Source: Cycas panzhihuaensis (taxonomy: Eukaryota; Cycadophyta). Taken from it: a stretch of 64,000 nucleotides of DNA. The notes beneath the pieces were generated by a model. The model saw only the letters and a list, made by a program, of their open reading frames with translations. It did not search any database and was not told the origin of the DNA. The stretch's first letter is position 1; each line of letters starts with the position of its first letter. Made by a program: the position numbers and the translations under genes. Of the stretch, positions 9,741 to 19,753 are shown piece by piece. The DNA lies in contig CM041465.1 of the NCBI GenBank assembly GCA_023213395.1, positions 22,940,001-23,004,000 of the forward strand, given 5' to 3'.

Positions 9741-12700
9741 GGGGATAACCACACTTCTGATGCATGAACACCCTTTGTGGGTGATTGTCTCACTTATCCC
9801 ATTAGAATGCAGGTTCAAGACCCAAAAACAGTATACGAACTTCCTTTGAGGTAGCTCTACCTCGATCGGAAGTGATAAGGACATGATGGGGGATGTCCTC
9901 AATTTCTTGAGTAACCTTGAAAAATGGGCCCTCCCACCCTTGGATGGTCGAAGGAGGGAGGAGAGGATAGGTGAGGGAATGGATCCTTGTGCAAAAAGGG
10001 AATAGGAGAGGTGGTTCTAGGTAAGAAGTAAGGGCAGTATGTACTCATAAAAGATTGGGAAGGTGATTAATCCTACGAATGCAAGATTGACCTAAAGGTC
10101 ATGCTAAGGTGGCCTAGCTACAATAAGTAAAATAATAACTAAAGATAAAGGGGAATCCAGAAAGGGGGATGCCTTTAAGTCACTATACCCAAAAGAGTCT
10201 TAGGGGTATAAGTTGACAATGGAAATGTTTTAATAGTTTATGAGTGGGTTGCTATGCAAAGTGATGTAATGGAGATGTTGTGTGTGCAACAAATGTGCCC
10301 CTTGTATGTAAGAGGGTTCTTTCTAAACAAGAGAAGAAAAATAGCATGAAATCTCCACTGGTTTACTCACATATACCTATCCTTGCTCTCATTATCCTTT
10401 AAACACGAAAGAAAGAGAGATAACAAGATATCTATATAATGTAATACATATACAAAAGATGCAAGTTGAACAAGCAATACAACAAGAAGACATGTGAAAG
10501 AGTACAATCTTTGTCACATGCACTTTATCAAACAAGCAGACAAGCTAGTTAAGAATAAATGACATACACTAATTCTTTTCCTTTTCCTTTCCTTTAAGTG
10601 ATATGTAGGTGAAAGAAAGAAAGTGACGGAAAGAGGGTTAAGGGAAGTGAGAGGCATACCCGAAACTAGGAGACTAAGAGGAGTGTTACCCTTGCCATTC
10701 TTGCTTTCATCATGCTACCCCAAACCCTAGATGGTGTGATGGAGTGATGTCAGTGAAGAAAGTTAGGGGCTTCCTTACCTTTTCCTAAGTCAAAAGGAAA
10801 TGGAAAGAGAAAGAAAGTATTGCAAAGCAAAAGCAACTACCATTTTTATCTTGTAACATTAAAGACTTAAAAGAAATAATCTATCGAAAAGGTAGAAATG
10901 TACCTAGATCAGAAAGAAACAACTACAATCAACTGACATTTACCCTTTCCCAATGAGTAACAAATATGTACAGGATATATATATAATATATGGAGTAATA
11001 TGATGCGACTTTGCCTTAACCAAAAGAAGTGTTTCTAACATAAGATCACTCTTAGTTCCTTTTTATGCTTCTTGCAAATAATGTGGAAAAGAGGGGGCTA
11101 AGAGGAGAAAGAGGATGGTTAGCCTCAGAATGTCCAACCCTCTAGATCTGTTGTACTCCACATTGTCCAAGTACCAAAGTAATGAAAGAAAAGACCTTGG
11201 GAAGAAAGCAATAGGTTATAAGTGAAGTTGGGTTGTTGTCAATGTTGCAAAAGTTGCAAAGAGCAACTTTTGCAACCTCAACTAAACCTAACACCAAGAA
11301 ATAAGTGTGGTGCAATATGGAGCTAGAATCCTACTTGTGTAGGGTCTACAGAGCTAAGAGAAAGTGCAGCAATAAGCTGTGTATGATGTTGCTAGCAGTG
11401 ACCTCCTTTCTAATAGCTCTCTAAAAATCTAAGGGAAGCACAGAGAAGGAAAAGGTATAGAGAGAAGGGGACTGCCCTTGAGGAGAAGGCTTGTTGGGTA
11501 CAGAACCCTGCCTTTGCTCCCTTTACTCTTTATGAAAGCCTCTTCCTTATTGCCTCCTTGGAGAAACTAGGGAAGAGCTAGAAGGAAATAGGAAGCAAAC
11601 AAGAAAGGGAGGGTCTGCCTCTAGCTACAACAGGAAAATCAGAGAAAAAAGTATTGAAAATGTATGACAAATAACGTTTGCAATATTTTAAATGAAAGAG
11701 AAGTAAAATAAAGCTTAGAAGTACCTACTAGGTGTAGATCAGGGGTAGAACTACCTGAAGAATGAGAGAAAGAGGCCACCCCAATTGGGTTTGTAGGTGA
11801 AATCCCAAAGGAGCAACAAACTAGTAGAACTTTGGAGTGAGGTGAAAGATCTACACTTAATGAAGTACTTAGGGCATGTCCTCCTCTTTGTTGGCCATGT
11901 GCAGGCCTACTACTACAGATCTGGAGTTGCAGAGGGCTAGTGGCAGGTTGAGAAGTTGATAATGGTAGACTTGTCCTATTACAGGGAATTTTTGAAGAGA
12001 GTGTTATGTAAAACTTGAGTAAGAGAGCCAAGAAGAGATAAAATGATGCTTTTGAGTTTTTAAACCCAACCCTATCTCAATCAAACAATTAAGATTCAGC
12101 TTGGGCCTAGAATACGTCCTTGCCATATGGAAATTTTGTAATAAATATGGAATTATCCATGGTAGATTTTAAAAAATAAAATATGATAGTTGCCCTATGG
12201 TAAACTTCATAGTATCATAAAGTTTGTAGCAGTACTATGATCTTTAGCGTGGTGCGGCAGAAACATGAGCAGAAGGAATCTTGGGATCTCAAAATAAGCG
12301 GGAGGGGGGGGGGGACTTTAGGCTTAAGGGGCATGATACTTTGTCTAGGTGGTAGGAGACATCCATGGGACCTAAGCAACCTACGATAGGTGAAATATTA
12401 AAGGCGAGAAACTCCCAAAAAGTTAATAAGTAAAAAGATGCCAACCATACTTAGGCAAGGTTCTAGTAGTCAAGGTGTGTCAATGGGCAATGTGATCAAG
12501 CTATGGAAGCTAATTGGTACTTGGGAACAATGCAGAGATATGGAGGAGGGTTGTGGAGCACCATAGGATATATATCCCTAGATTGTCATAGGTTGGAGAG
12601 TGTAGAGATGCAATGTAGTCATGCAATGGATGCAAAGTGGGTATGTAATGACTCAGTCATCATGTGATATAGATGTGATGCTTCAATCAACCTTTCTTGG

Positions 12701-12783
12701 AACTAAAAATGGTAAGGGATAGAAGTGTACATGTATTTACCTAATTCGACTTGCCCATATCTATTCCCGATAGTCAGGAAACA
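9740..12783 (-). repeat. 3' LTR of T2
   Basis: Aligns along its length with the T2 5' LTR (19754-25673 minus S1). The last about 17 bp are lost at the left edge. It contains the GGTAAACTTC motif array at 12185-12262 and ends (minus-strand start) in TGTTTCC at 12783. The unbroken sequence GTGGTGCAATATGG at 11306-11320 is the empty site for S1. No conserved coding frame. Confidence 0.85.
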
Positions 12784-12803
12784 CTACCCCCTTGGCAACA
12801 GAG
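12784..12803 (-). promoter_or_regulatory. Polypurine tract of T2
   Basis: On the minus strand, CTCTGTTGCCAAGGGGGTAG abuts the LTR start TGTTTCC. It is the same tract as in T1 and T4 with one G to A style change. Confidence 0.75.
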
Positions 12804-13194
12804 CCTCACTACTCGAAAGCGTAATGCGATGGTGAATGTTGATAATAACACATTTGTAATACATATATATAACAAACATAACAATGGCATTAACCAAGGG
12901 TGATGATGAGTGTCATGGTGAGATGTGTGGATAGGGAGGCAAGGGAAAGGTGACATAGGGGTTACCTATACGTTTCCCTAAAATCGATAGATGGAGAAAA
13001 AGAATGGGTGAATGCCCCCATCATATGAATGTAACACCAATAGCGGTGACGATCACAAGCATGATCAAACAGACACTATGAAATGGAATGTTATGTATAT
13101 AAGGGAGTGAGAATAATAAAGACTCAATATCAGGGGTGGCATGAATGGTAGGATGAGAAGAACAAACCTAGCAATCACCATAGTTTTACCTCAT

Positions 13195-13434
13195 TAGTGG
13201 CCAATTTTTAGAGGTGCGAATGGATTACAAGATAGGAGAGTGGGATGGCCCGGAACCTGGGTAGATGGACAGGTCCCTCAAGGGGGGCCATTAAGGAGAG
13301 GGACGTGATGCTCGAGGATGAGGTGAACGAGGTCATCTGCCTCAGCGTTATAGTCCCGAGGGATGTGTTAGATATCAATAGAAGAAAAATGTGACAATCA
13401 AGACTTGGTGATCGAGGTAAGGGCTCTCAGGCAT
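13195..13434 (-). pseudogene. Second RNase H, C-terminal remnant (T2)
   Basis: Only the part after the third catalytic block is recognisable. On the minus strand it includes GAGGCAGATGACCTCG, equivalent to the N-(V/A)-EAD block of other copies, plus the following 3' tail and the AACTATGG...GTGATTGC segment shared with T1 and T3. It is joined at about 13434 directly to the middle of the antisense PMD exon. The first two-thirds of the RNase H ORF, the divergent promoter and the first half of the antisense gene have therefore been deleted. Confidence 0.6.
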
Positions 13435-15070
13435 GGGATACCTATTTAGACCATGGTTATGTCATGTACTCCTCATGTGAGGAAGTTGATTACACTGTGT
13501 GTTATGTTCCAGATCTCCCAAAAGTAGAACTATAGAGATATCCTCGACAGTTGGATGGAGATGGTTAGGAGATATGAGATTGAGGAGAGGTTGGATTGGG
13601 CTACTCTGATAGTGGCGAACATGGTTGCCCAGTTAGATGCTATCAGAGTAATAGTGAGAGGGGGATTCTCCTATAGTTCACTATTGCAGTGCTGGTTCTT
13701 TGATCATTTTAGGGTAGTAGCACCATTAGGAGGATCACACCCCATCTCAACATGGGCTTCTATGGTATACAGGTGGCCGACTCAGTTTAGGGGGACCGAG
13801 GATCAGGCACACATCTGGCACTCAGTGGAGGCGACCTCATTAAACCTCCTCACCATGGTAGACTACATGGAAGATCCATACAGAGGGGTGAGGTAGGATA
13901 GTGATGACGAGGTAGGCAGAGCAGGAGGAGTAGGAGGTGGTCTTGGAGGTGGCGATGATGATGATGGTGATGATGGAGGTAATGGTGCAGGCCCATTGAG
14001 AGCAGTTAGTGATGAGGCAGGTCCATCAGGGACTGTAGAAGGTGAGGCAGGGCCCTCAAGAGCTGCAGGAGGAGAGGTAAGTCCCTCAGGAGCTACAAGG
14101 AGAGGTAGGCTACCCCGCACACCAGTCTAGAGACTGAGGGTAGTCATGAGAGCTTGAGCAGTGGTAGTGGCAACAAAGGTAGCAGTATAGGGGGGAGGTG
14201 TCCCAGTAGGTTAGGAGGTTTGTGTGATGGTCCCTGAGGAGGAGGAGGTACCAGTGGCCAAGTGAGGCCCTGAGGAGGTGATAGTCGCTAGAGTAGAGGA
14301 GCCAATTATTCCAGGAGGTGAGACACTACCCTTTCCTCCTATACTTTGACTATCGAGCATTTGGATAGGTTGCTTTCATTTAGTTTTGAGGTTTGATATG
14401 CATATAGATATGTAGACTAATATGTGACATGTTTAACTTGGTAGGAGCATCGGGAATGGTGAGCTTGATAGAGGCGATAGACCGAGAGATATTCCCCTAG
14501 GCCTACGTAGAGGGGCAACCTCCTATCCAGGTAGGAGAGAAGCCATAATCAGTGAGGGCACACACAATGGCATTAACCCCGTTGATCAGGGCTAGCGACA
14601 TATAGGTAGTGGAGTCCCCAGAGCACTAGGTGAGGGTGGGACAACTATAGGGGGAGTTGGACAAGACCCGCACAGAGAGGAATACGCTATGTGGTCAAGT
14701 CCAAGTATTGGAGGCTCAAGGTATAGGAGCAGGTAGAGACATAGAGAGTTGTGTTAGAGTTGTCGTGCTAGAGGAGCGACTATAAGGAGTAGAGGAGAGG
14801 CTCCAATAGGTAGAGGGAGAGAGGGATCATATCTAGAGGAGATACGATCAGTTGGTGGACCAAGTTACATCAAGATCATCATGGAGCAAGACCTAGACAT
14901 AGACACCAATAGTGACCTTGAGGAGGCCTCAAGATGAGGCGAGCGAGGCAAAGAGCTCCTAGTAGCGTAGGAAGAGCCTAGGCGACATGTGATCTCTTGG
15001 GGAGGGATCACAGTAGCTAAGAGATGAGACTTCATGAGCAGAGGAGTGTTAGGGAGCAGGGTAGGATTAG
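13435..15070 (+). pseudogene. Antisense PMD gene remnant of T2 (exons 2-3)
   Basis: Reads on the plus strand, opposite to T2. The second half of the PMD is the best preserved in the window: open from 13555 to 13896 with LDWATLIVANMVAQLDAIRV, YSSLLQCWFFDHFRVVAPLG and WASMVYRWPTQFRGTEDQAH. It is followed by a Gly/Asp acidic stretch and Pro/Ser/Gly/Ala repeats (to about 14310). Intron 2 is 14318-14444. Exon 3 has the coiled-coil signature (EERL...VEERLQ, RDHI...RYDQLVDQV) and a basic Arg/Ser tail. Stops in exon 3 are mainly TAG. The LLQCWFF...W spacing matches the LLQLWAWER-type core of plant mobile domains. Confidence 0.7.
14318..14444 (+). other. Antisense gene intron 2 (T2)
   Basis: Donor CAGGAG|GTGAGACAC and acceptor CTTGGTAG|GAGCATC, 127 bp. 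Positionally equivalent to 2137-2251 (T1) and 40424-40545 (T3). Confidence 0.6.
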
Positions 15071-15775
15071 TTTTGATTGGGAAAGCACCATACCTCTAGG
15101 GAGTCACCATATGTTACCACATGATTGTACTCCTCCGTGCAAGGATTCTAGCTTCCTACAGATGATGTATCATATTATTTATATGATATGATTTTTATGT
15201 ATATGGATGGGGCCATTGGCACCCTATTTGATGTATAATGATGATGTTATGATGGTGTATTTTGTTGCTTATATGCCTTCTACATATTTTTGTGTATATA
15301 TATGTGTATGAGTGCATAGGTACACAAGGATCTATAGATGATGATAGTTTTGGGTTGATGTGTTGTAGGATTATTTGGGTTATGCACATACTTCCTTCTA
15401 TGTAGGGCCATACTCTTAGCAAGCATATGCAATCACCACGAGTGCAGGCAATAGGCATATGTGGGGTTAGGAGATGGGGAGTAATATATGTCCATCATAA
15501 AAGCATAGTGGGATATGCAAAGGAAGTACTAGAAGGGAAGGGGATAACAATACTCAACCATGCCATCCTAGTTAGAGTGCACCTCTAGGCTCGGGAGTGA
15601 TAAGGACCACACACCCAATTAGGAGGATAAGGTCCCTAAGGAAGGGGAAACTAGAGGTGCCATGGGAGGAACCTGGAAAGAGTAGGAAAGTCACCCCATG
15701 CCACCATTCAGCCAATAATTAAGGGGAATGGGGACACACTTAGGGTGGTAGTTTAGGCTTATTTTACAGCAAGAA
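15071..15775 (-). other. T2 post-integrase untranslated region
   Basis: Matches the T4 region 48603-49250, including the GGGTGGTAGTTTAGGCT-like block at 15747-15765 (T4 49230-49243). It is AT-rich around 15170-15320 and has no conserved frame. At 15775 the similarity to T4 stops. Confidence 0.6.
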
Positions 15776-15900
15776 AAAGGGAATCATGTGCCTGGCCTAC
15801 TCAGGAGTAAGGACAAGTCACACGTAGAATTGAGATAGCTAATGAAGGGGAGGCCCTATATGGATAGGCCCACAAGTAAAATGGTTTTGGTCAAAACTAG

Positions 15901-16176
15901 ATGACTGCGATGGACCTAACATGTGACAGATCACATAGCAAGGTTACATTTGAGTAGGACTAGCTCTGGTCTTAGGTGAGGATCTAGAGTATGAAGAAGA
16001 AATACCTCCATGAATAGTTCATCGACGCAGATGCCTACGTGAAGCTGCTTGGGGAGGGCAAGAAAATGAAAGAAGTGGCTGGTTTAGAACCAGCAAATTA
16101 GGAGCTAATGTAGAATGAAGAGAAGAGGGAATATCCAATCGAGATATCTCCCTAGGTGTGCATGAAACTAGGGTGA
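15901..16176 (+). pseudogene. Unidentified 91-codon frame interrupted only by TAG codons
   Basis: Lies in T2-specific sequence (about 15776-16440) that replaces RT and integrase. Starting at ATG 15901 (MTAMDLTCDRSHSKVTFE) the frame runs to a TGA at 16174-16176 and meets eight in-frame stops, at 15955, 15961, 15973, 15985, 16015, 16099, 16111 and 16153. All are TAG, as expected from CAG to TAG decay of methylated DNA. Residues between them look protein-like: FIDADAYVKLLGEGKKMKEV and NEEKREYPIEISP. I do not recognise the family. It may be a captured host gene piece on the strand opposite to T2, or chance. No homologue is visible in the other T elements here. Confidence 0.35.
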
Positions 16177-16439
16177 CACACTAAGGAGAGGGCTCGTAGC
16201 CCTTACTATCTGACTTAGACTCACCTATAATGGCTAAGTAACTATAATTACCCACACTAATAGGGCAAACTTGACTAGGTTTTGCTCATAACAAGGCATA
16301 GGTTTGGTTGGATGAAGGTCAGTCTCCTGAAAAAGGGGCCTCACAAAAGGGATAGCCTACTTAGGATTACTATCTTCATCATTAAGGATAGCCTAGTAAG
16401 CTAGATGAGAAGTGTGAGATGGTATAGGCTCACAGGTGA

Positions 16440-17160
16440 CAACTTTAACTTGTCCTTCATGGACAAATTTAAGTTACCCCTAGTGTGAGTGCTCCTATTT
16501 GGTCAAGCCATAGTCAGCCCAATAGGAGGTTGCACTCAATATCGATATCAAGTACAACAACATTGACAGAAATGGTCTTCTCTCTTAAGGTGAGTAAAAG
16601 GGAGACTATCCCTAAGGGGTACTTCTTGGTCCTATCATATCCTTAGCATTTCCAAGGGATAAACTCAAGAGCTACTATACCTATCTCCTTAAGCATGTAC
16701 ATAAGAATAGCATTAACTGAGGAGCCATTATCTACGATGATCCTCTTTATGATAAAATCAAGGGTGTCAATAGAAATGATGAATGGATAATGCAAAAGCT
16801 TCTCCTATTCACTAGGAGATGGGAGATCTCAAGGATCGAATGTGATAACAGGTTGTCCATGGGAGGTGATGCATACAGCATGGACAGAAGCATCTTGTTA
16901 GCCAAGAGCTTAAAGAAGAAGAGCACGTTGCTCAGAATAACTTCTCAAGATATCCATCATGGACATCCCCGCGATGATAGTGTGAAGCTTGTCAATGATA
17001 AAGAAGGGCTTCCCGTTTGTAGTAGGTTGGGGAAGCACCCTTTGAAAATCATAGTAACTAGGGCACATAGGAACAGTCTTGGGAAGCACAGGGATTTCTG
17101 AAGGAGGGACTTCCAAAAGAGGATCGAGGTAAGGCATAGAAGAAAAGGCATTGTTTAATT
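16440..17160 (-). pseudogene. T2 protease region
   Basis: Aspartic protease of Tat-type gag-pol. The block VDNGSSVNAI at about 16740-16710 has DNG where most Ty3/gypsy proteases have DTG/DSG. Upstream is the conserved FFIIDKLHTIIAGMSMMDIL block (16910-17137). Downstream is the equivalent of the T3 WGQLKFIHEGQMRV block at about 16440-16470. Several stops and frameshifts. The reading frame ends near 16440, where unique sequence replaces the RT. Confidence 0.75.
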
Positions 17161-19597
17161 TTTTAGTTACTTAGGACCAAGTTAAGGAACATAATGACAT
17201 GGTCTCAAGTATTTGAATGACTCTCTTTCCCTTATTTCGGGATCAAGAGGGTGAAGGAGTATGGCAGTCAGGAGAACTGGAAGAAGAGGATGAGTTCGTA
17301 TACCCTTCCCTTTAGCTTGTGAAGGGTGAGGGTTTGGCTACCTCCCTCTATTTTGTTTATCCTTTTGGTTGTTATTGTGATCACGTTCCCTGTGTTTAGG
17401 GAAGGGATCCTTATGGATGGGTTGGTCTAGGTTTGGCCTAGATGCCCATTTGGGAGAAGAATCACATTGTGGGGCAGCTCTAGGATGTTGGGCCTGGCAT
17501 TGTGAATCTTCATGGAAACAATCCATGTGGATGGAACACTACTTCTTCTCTAAAGAGGAATCTGGCTTCTTCATTTGAAAAGATTAGGCCTTATCACCCT
17601 TTAAGGAAGCAACTTGAGAAGCTTGGTGGACCAGTTTATGTGAGGTAGGGGATGAAAGGTCTTAGAGTTTAAGCTCTTTCATGGTACGTTTGAAAGAATG
17701 TATAGTGGAAGTAAGGGGATCCAAGGTCTTCTTCGTCAAGTGAGAAGAAGACCCAGGTGGCTATTGGATTTTAGTTTCACAGGGTGGTGGTGGCACCTCA
17801 CATCATTGTGAGGGCTTAAGAGGCTTCTTGAGACCCGCTTAGATCTCAATGGCCTCAAGCACCAAGCACTTGGATATGGCAGAGTCACATGTTATTACCC
17901 CCATTTTAAGGACTTCAACGTAGACTTTTGGGCGAAGGGTGTTAACAAAGAGGTCTGTCTTGAACTCCTCAGGCAAGGTTGCCTTGGTAGAGTGAAGCAG
18001 GTCATGGAAGCATCCCACAAAGTCATAATTCATCTCATTATGACCTTGTTTAAGAGACAAGAGAGCTTTCATTCAACTTTCGAAAGGATGAGCTATATCA
18101 AAATAGTTGACGAATTCATCCACAAGTTATTGGAATGAAAAGATAGAATGTGCTGGTAAGTGATAAAACCATTTAAGGGCATTGCCTTGAAGAGAATGTG
18201 GGAAGAGTTTCATGAGTATGTGATCGTAAGCCCAATAATCGATGCATGCCATAGAAAAACTATAGACATGATCCATTGGGTCTTGTGATGGGGTCCCATC
18301 GAATTTAGGAACCTCGAGAGGGTGAGGCGGTAAGTTGGTTCTTAGCACCCAATGGATAAAGGTATTGATATGTAGTCTATAAAGGAGTGTGCCCTTAATT
18401 GGACTATAGGATCGATAGGAGGTGGAAAAGGAAGTGGATGAGGTTGCCCAAACCCTCCTTGAGAGATTTGGTTTAAAAAGGGATATCGACCTCCTTCTAT
18501 TTTATGGAAAGGAGCCAATCCCATGTTCTAAGGTATTTGTGTAGGAGCGGATGGGTATGAGAGACCCATCCCCCCTTATGGAAATGCCCCTTGTTGGCAA
18601 GGAGCTTGAGAGATAGTACCTTGGGAGGGGGCTTGCCTTCCTTGTGAAGGCATAACATGCAAGAAGGTATAAGAGGATGGAGTGATGAGGTGAGGAATCG
18701 GGTTTTATGCATATGGGCCACACGTGGGTGGCGTGACACCATACAGGTGCAAAGGGTCTACCCCATAAGCTGGAAGGGGATTTCCCTTACCATGCCCCCA
18801 TGATTGAGAAGTGTAACATGGAGGCATGTAAAGGGAAGGATCTGTAAGTTGCAATTGGGAATGTGTGGGGATGGGCCCCACATAGGTGGTAGGAGGGACT
18901 CACGTGGGTCCCCTAGATCTAACCAGAGGTGGATGTACAACGGTGGGTTGGGGTGTTGTCGTTTGACTTAAAAGAGGCATACTCATCCCAAGTTGGGAAA
19001 AGGATATACCTTGGGTAGTCCCTAAGGAGCACGGACCACAAGGAGAGGAAGATGAAGCAAGGGATGCTTTTATGGTAGATAAGAGAGTCGAATAGGATGG
19101 ATGGGGAGGAGTGAATGTAGAGGAAGGAAGCACAATGCTTCGTAGGATATCTTCAAACCACTTGAGATATGATTGGAGGCAAGTGGCTTGGAAGCACTAG
19201 TTTAGTACTTCCACGACATCCACAGGAGGGTTGTCCACTTGATCTTAAGAGGTAGAGGGGTCCTCATATGAGGCAGACCCCATAGGGCAGTCCTCATGAA
19301 GATCGCCCCCAAAATACTAGCATTCTAATGGAGAGGATGCCTCCATCTCATGAGTAGAGAGGTGGTGGACTTGTCAGTGGTCTTGCTCACCCGAGTAAGT
19401 GATAGGATCCTCACCCTCTTGGGTGGGCCCTTGGAAAGAGGTAGAAGGCTCATGAGATTTAGATATGTAGGCATGATATGCCCAATTTGAAGGGAGTCCC
19501 TCCATGATCGAATCGAAATCCGATGAAGGGAGGGGGCATAAAAGGGATCTTCCAACAAAGGAGGAAGGCCTCATAAGTGACGTGAGAATCATCGCAT
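17160..19597 (-). pseudogene. gag: T2 gag
   Basis: Starts at ATG 19597-19595, the same position as in T4, after a 137-nt leader from the PBS. A Ser/Pro/Tyr-rich N-terminus is followed by the capsid-like core: NLPPHPLEVPKFDGTPSQDP, YWAYDHILMKLFPHSLQG and LKWFYHLPAHSIFSFQ (18127-18348), then LKQGHNEMNYDF and LLHSTKATLPEE (17839-18072). A CHHC knuckle CSIHMDCFHEDSQC lies at about 17490-17532, and a basic Asn/Arg-rich tail follows. Multiple TAG/TGA stops and frameshifts. Confidence 0.8.
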
Positions 19598-19734
19598 ACA
19601 AGTTTCACCTGTAGGTTGAAAGAAAGGGATAGTAGGGGTGTGAGCACCAGGGCTACCTAACAAACTGAAGAGAGCTACCAGAAAGGAAGTAGCACTAATA
19701 GGAAGGGAGAGAGGATTGATCCCTTACTGCCAGG

Positions 19735-19752
19735 TCCCTAGTATGGTCGCCA
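19735..19752 (-). promoter_or_regulatory. Primer-binding site of T2
   Basis: On the minus strand, TGGCGACCATACTAGGGA starts one base after the LTR end TGATTCCA. The TGG start is as expected for pairing with a tRNA 3' CCA. I do not assign the tRNA. Confidence 0.7.
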
Positions 19753-19753
19753 A

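Noticed and set aside
12301-12320. G-run (GGGAGGGGGGGGGGGA) as a G-quadruplex regulator
   Set aside because: It is a single homopolymer expansion in one LTR copy, and the sister LTR has only a short run.
15170-15330. Possible microsatellite or matrix-attachment region in AT-rich sequence
   Set aside because: It is only an irregular TATG/TATA-rich stretch shared with T1, T3 and T4 untranslated regions, with no regular unit.
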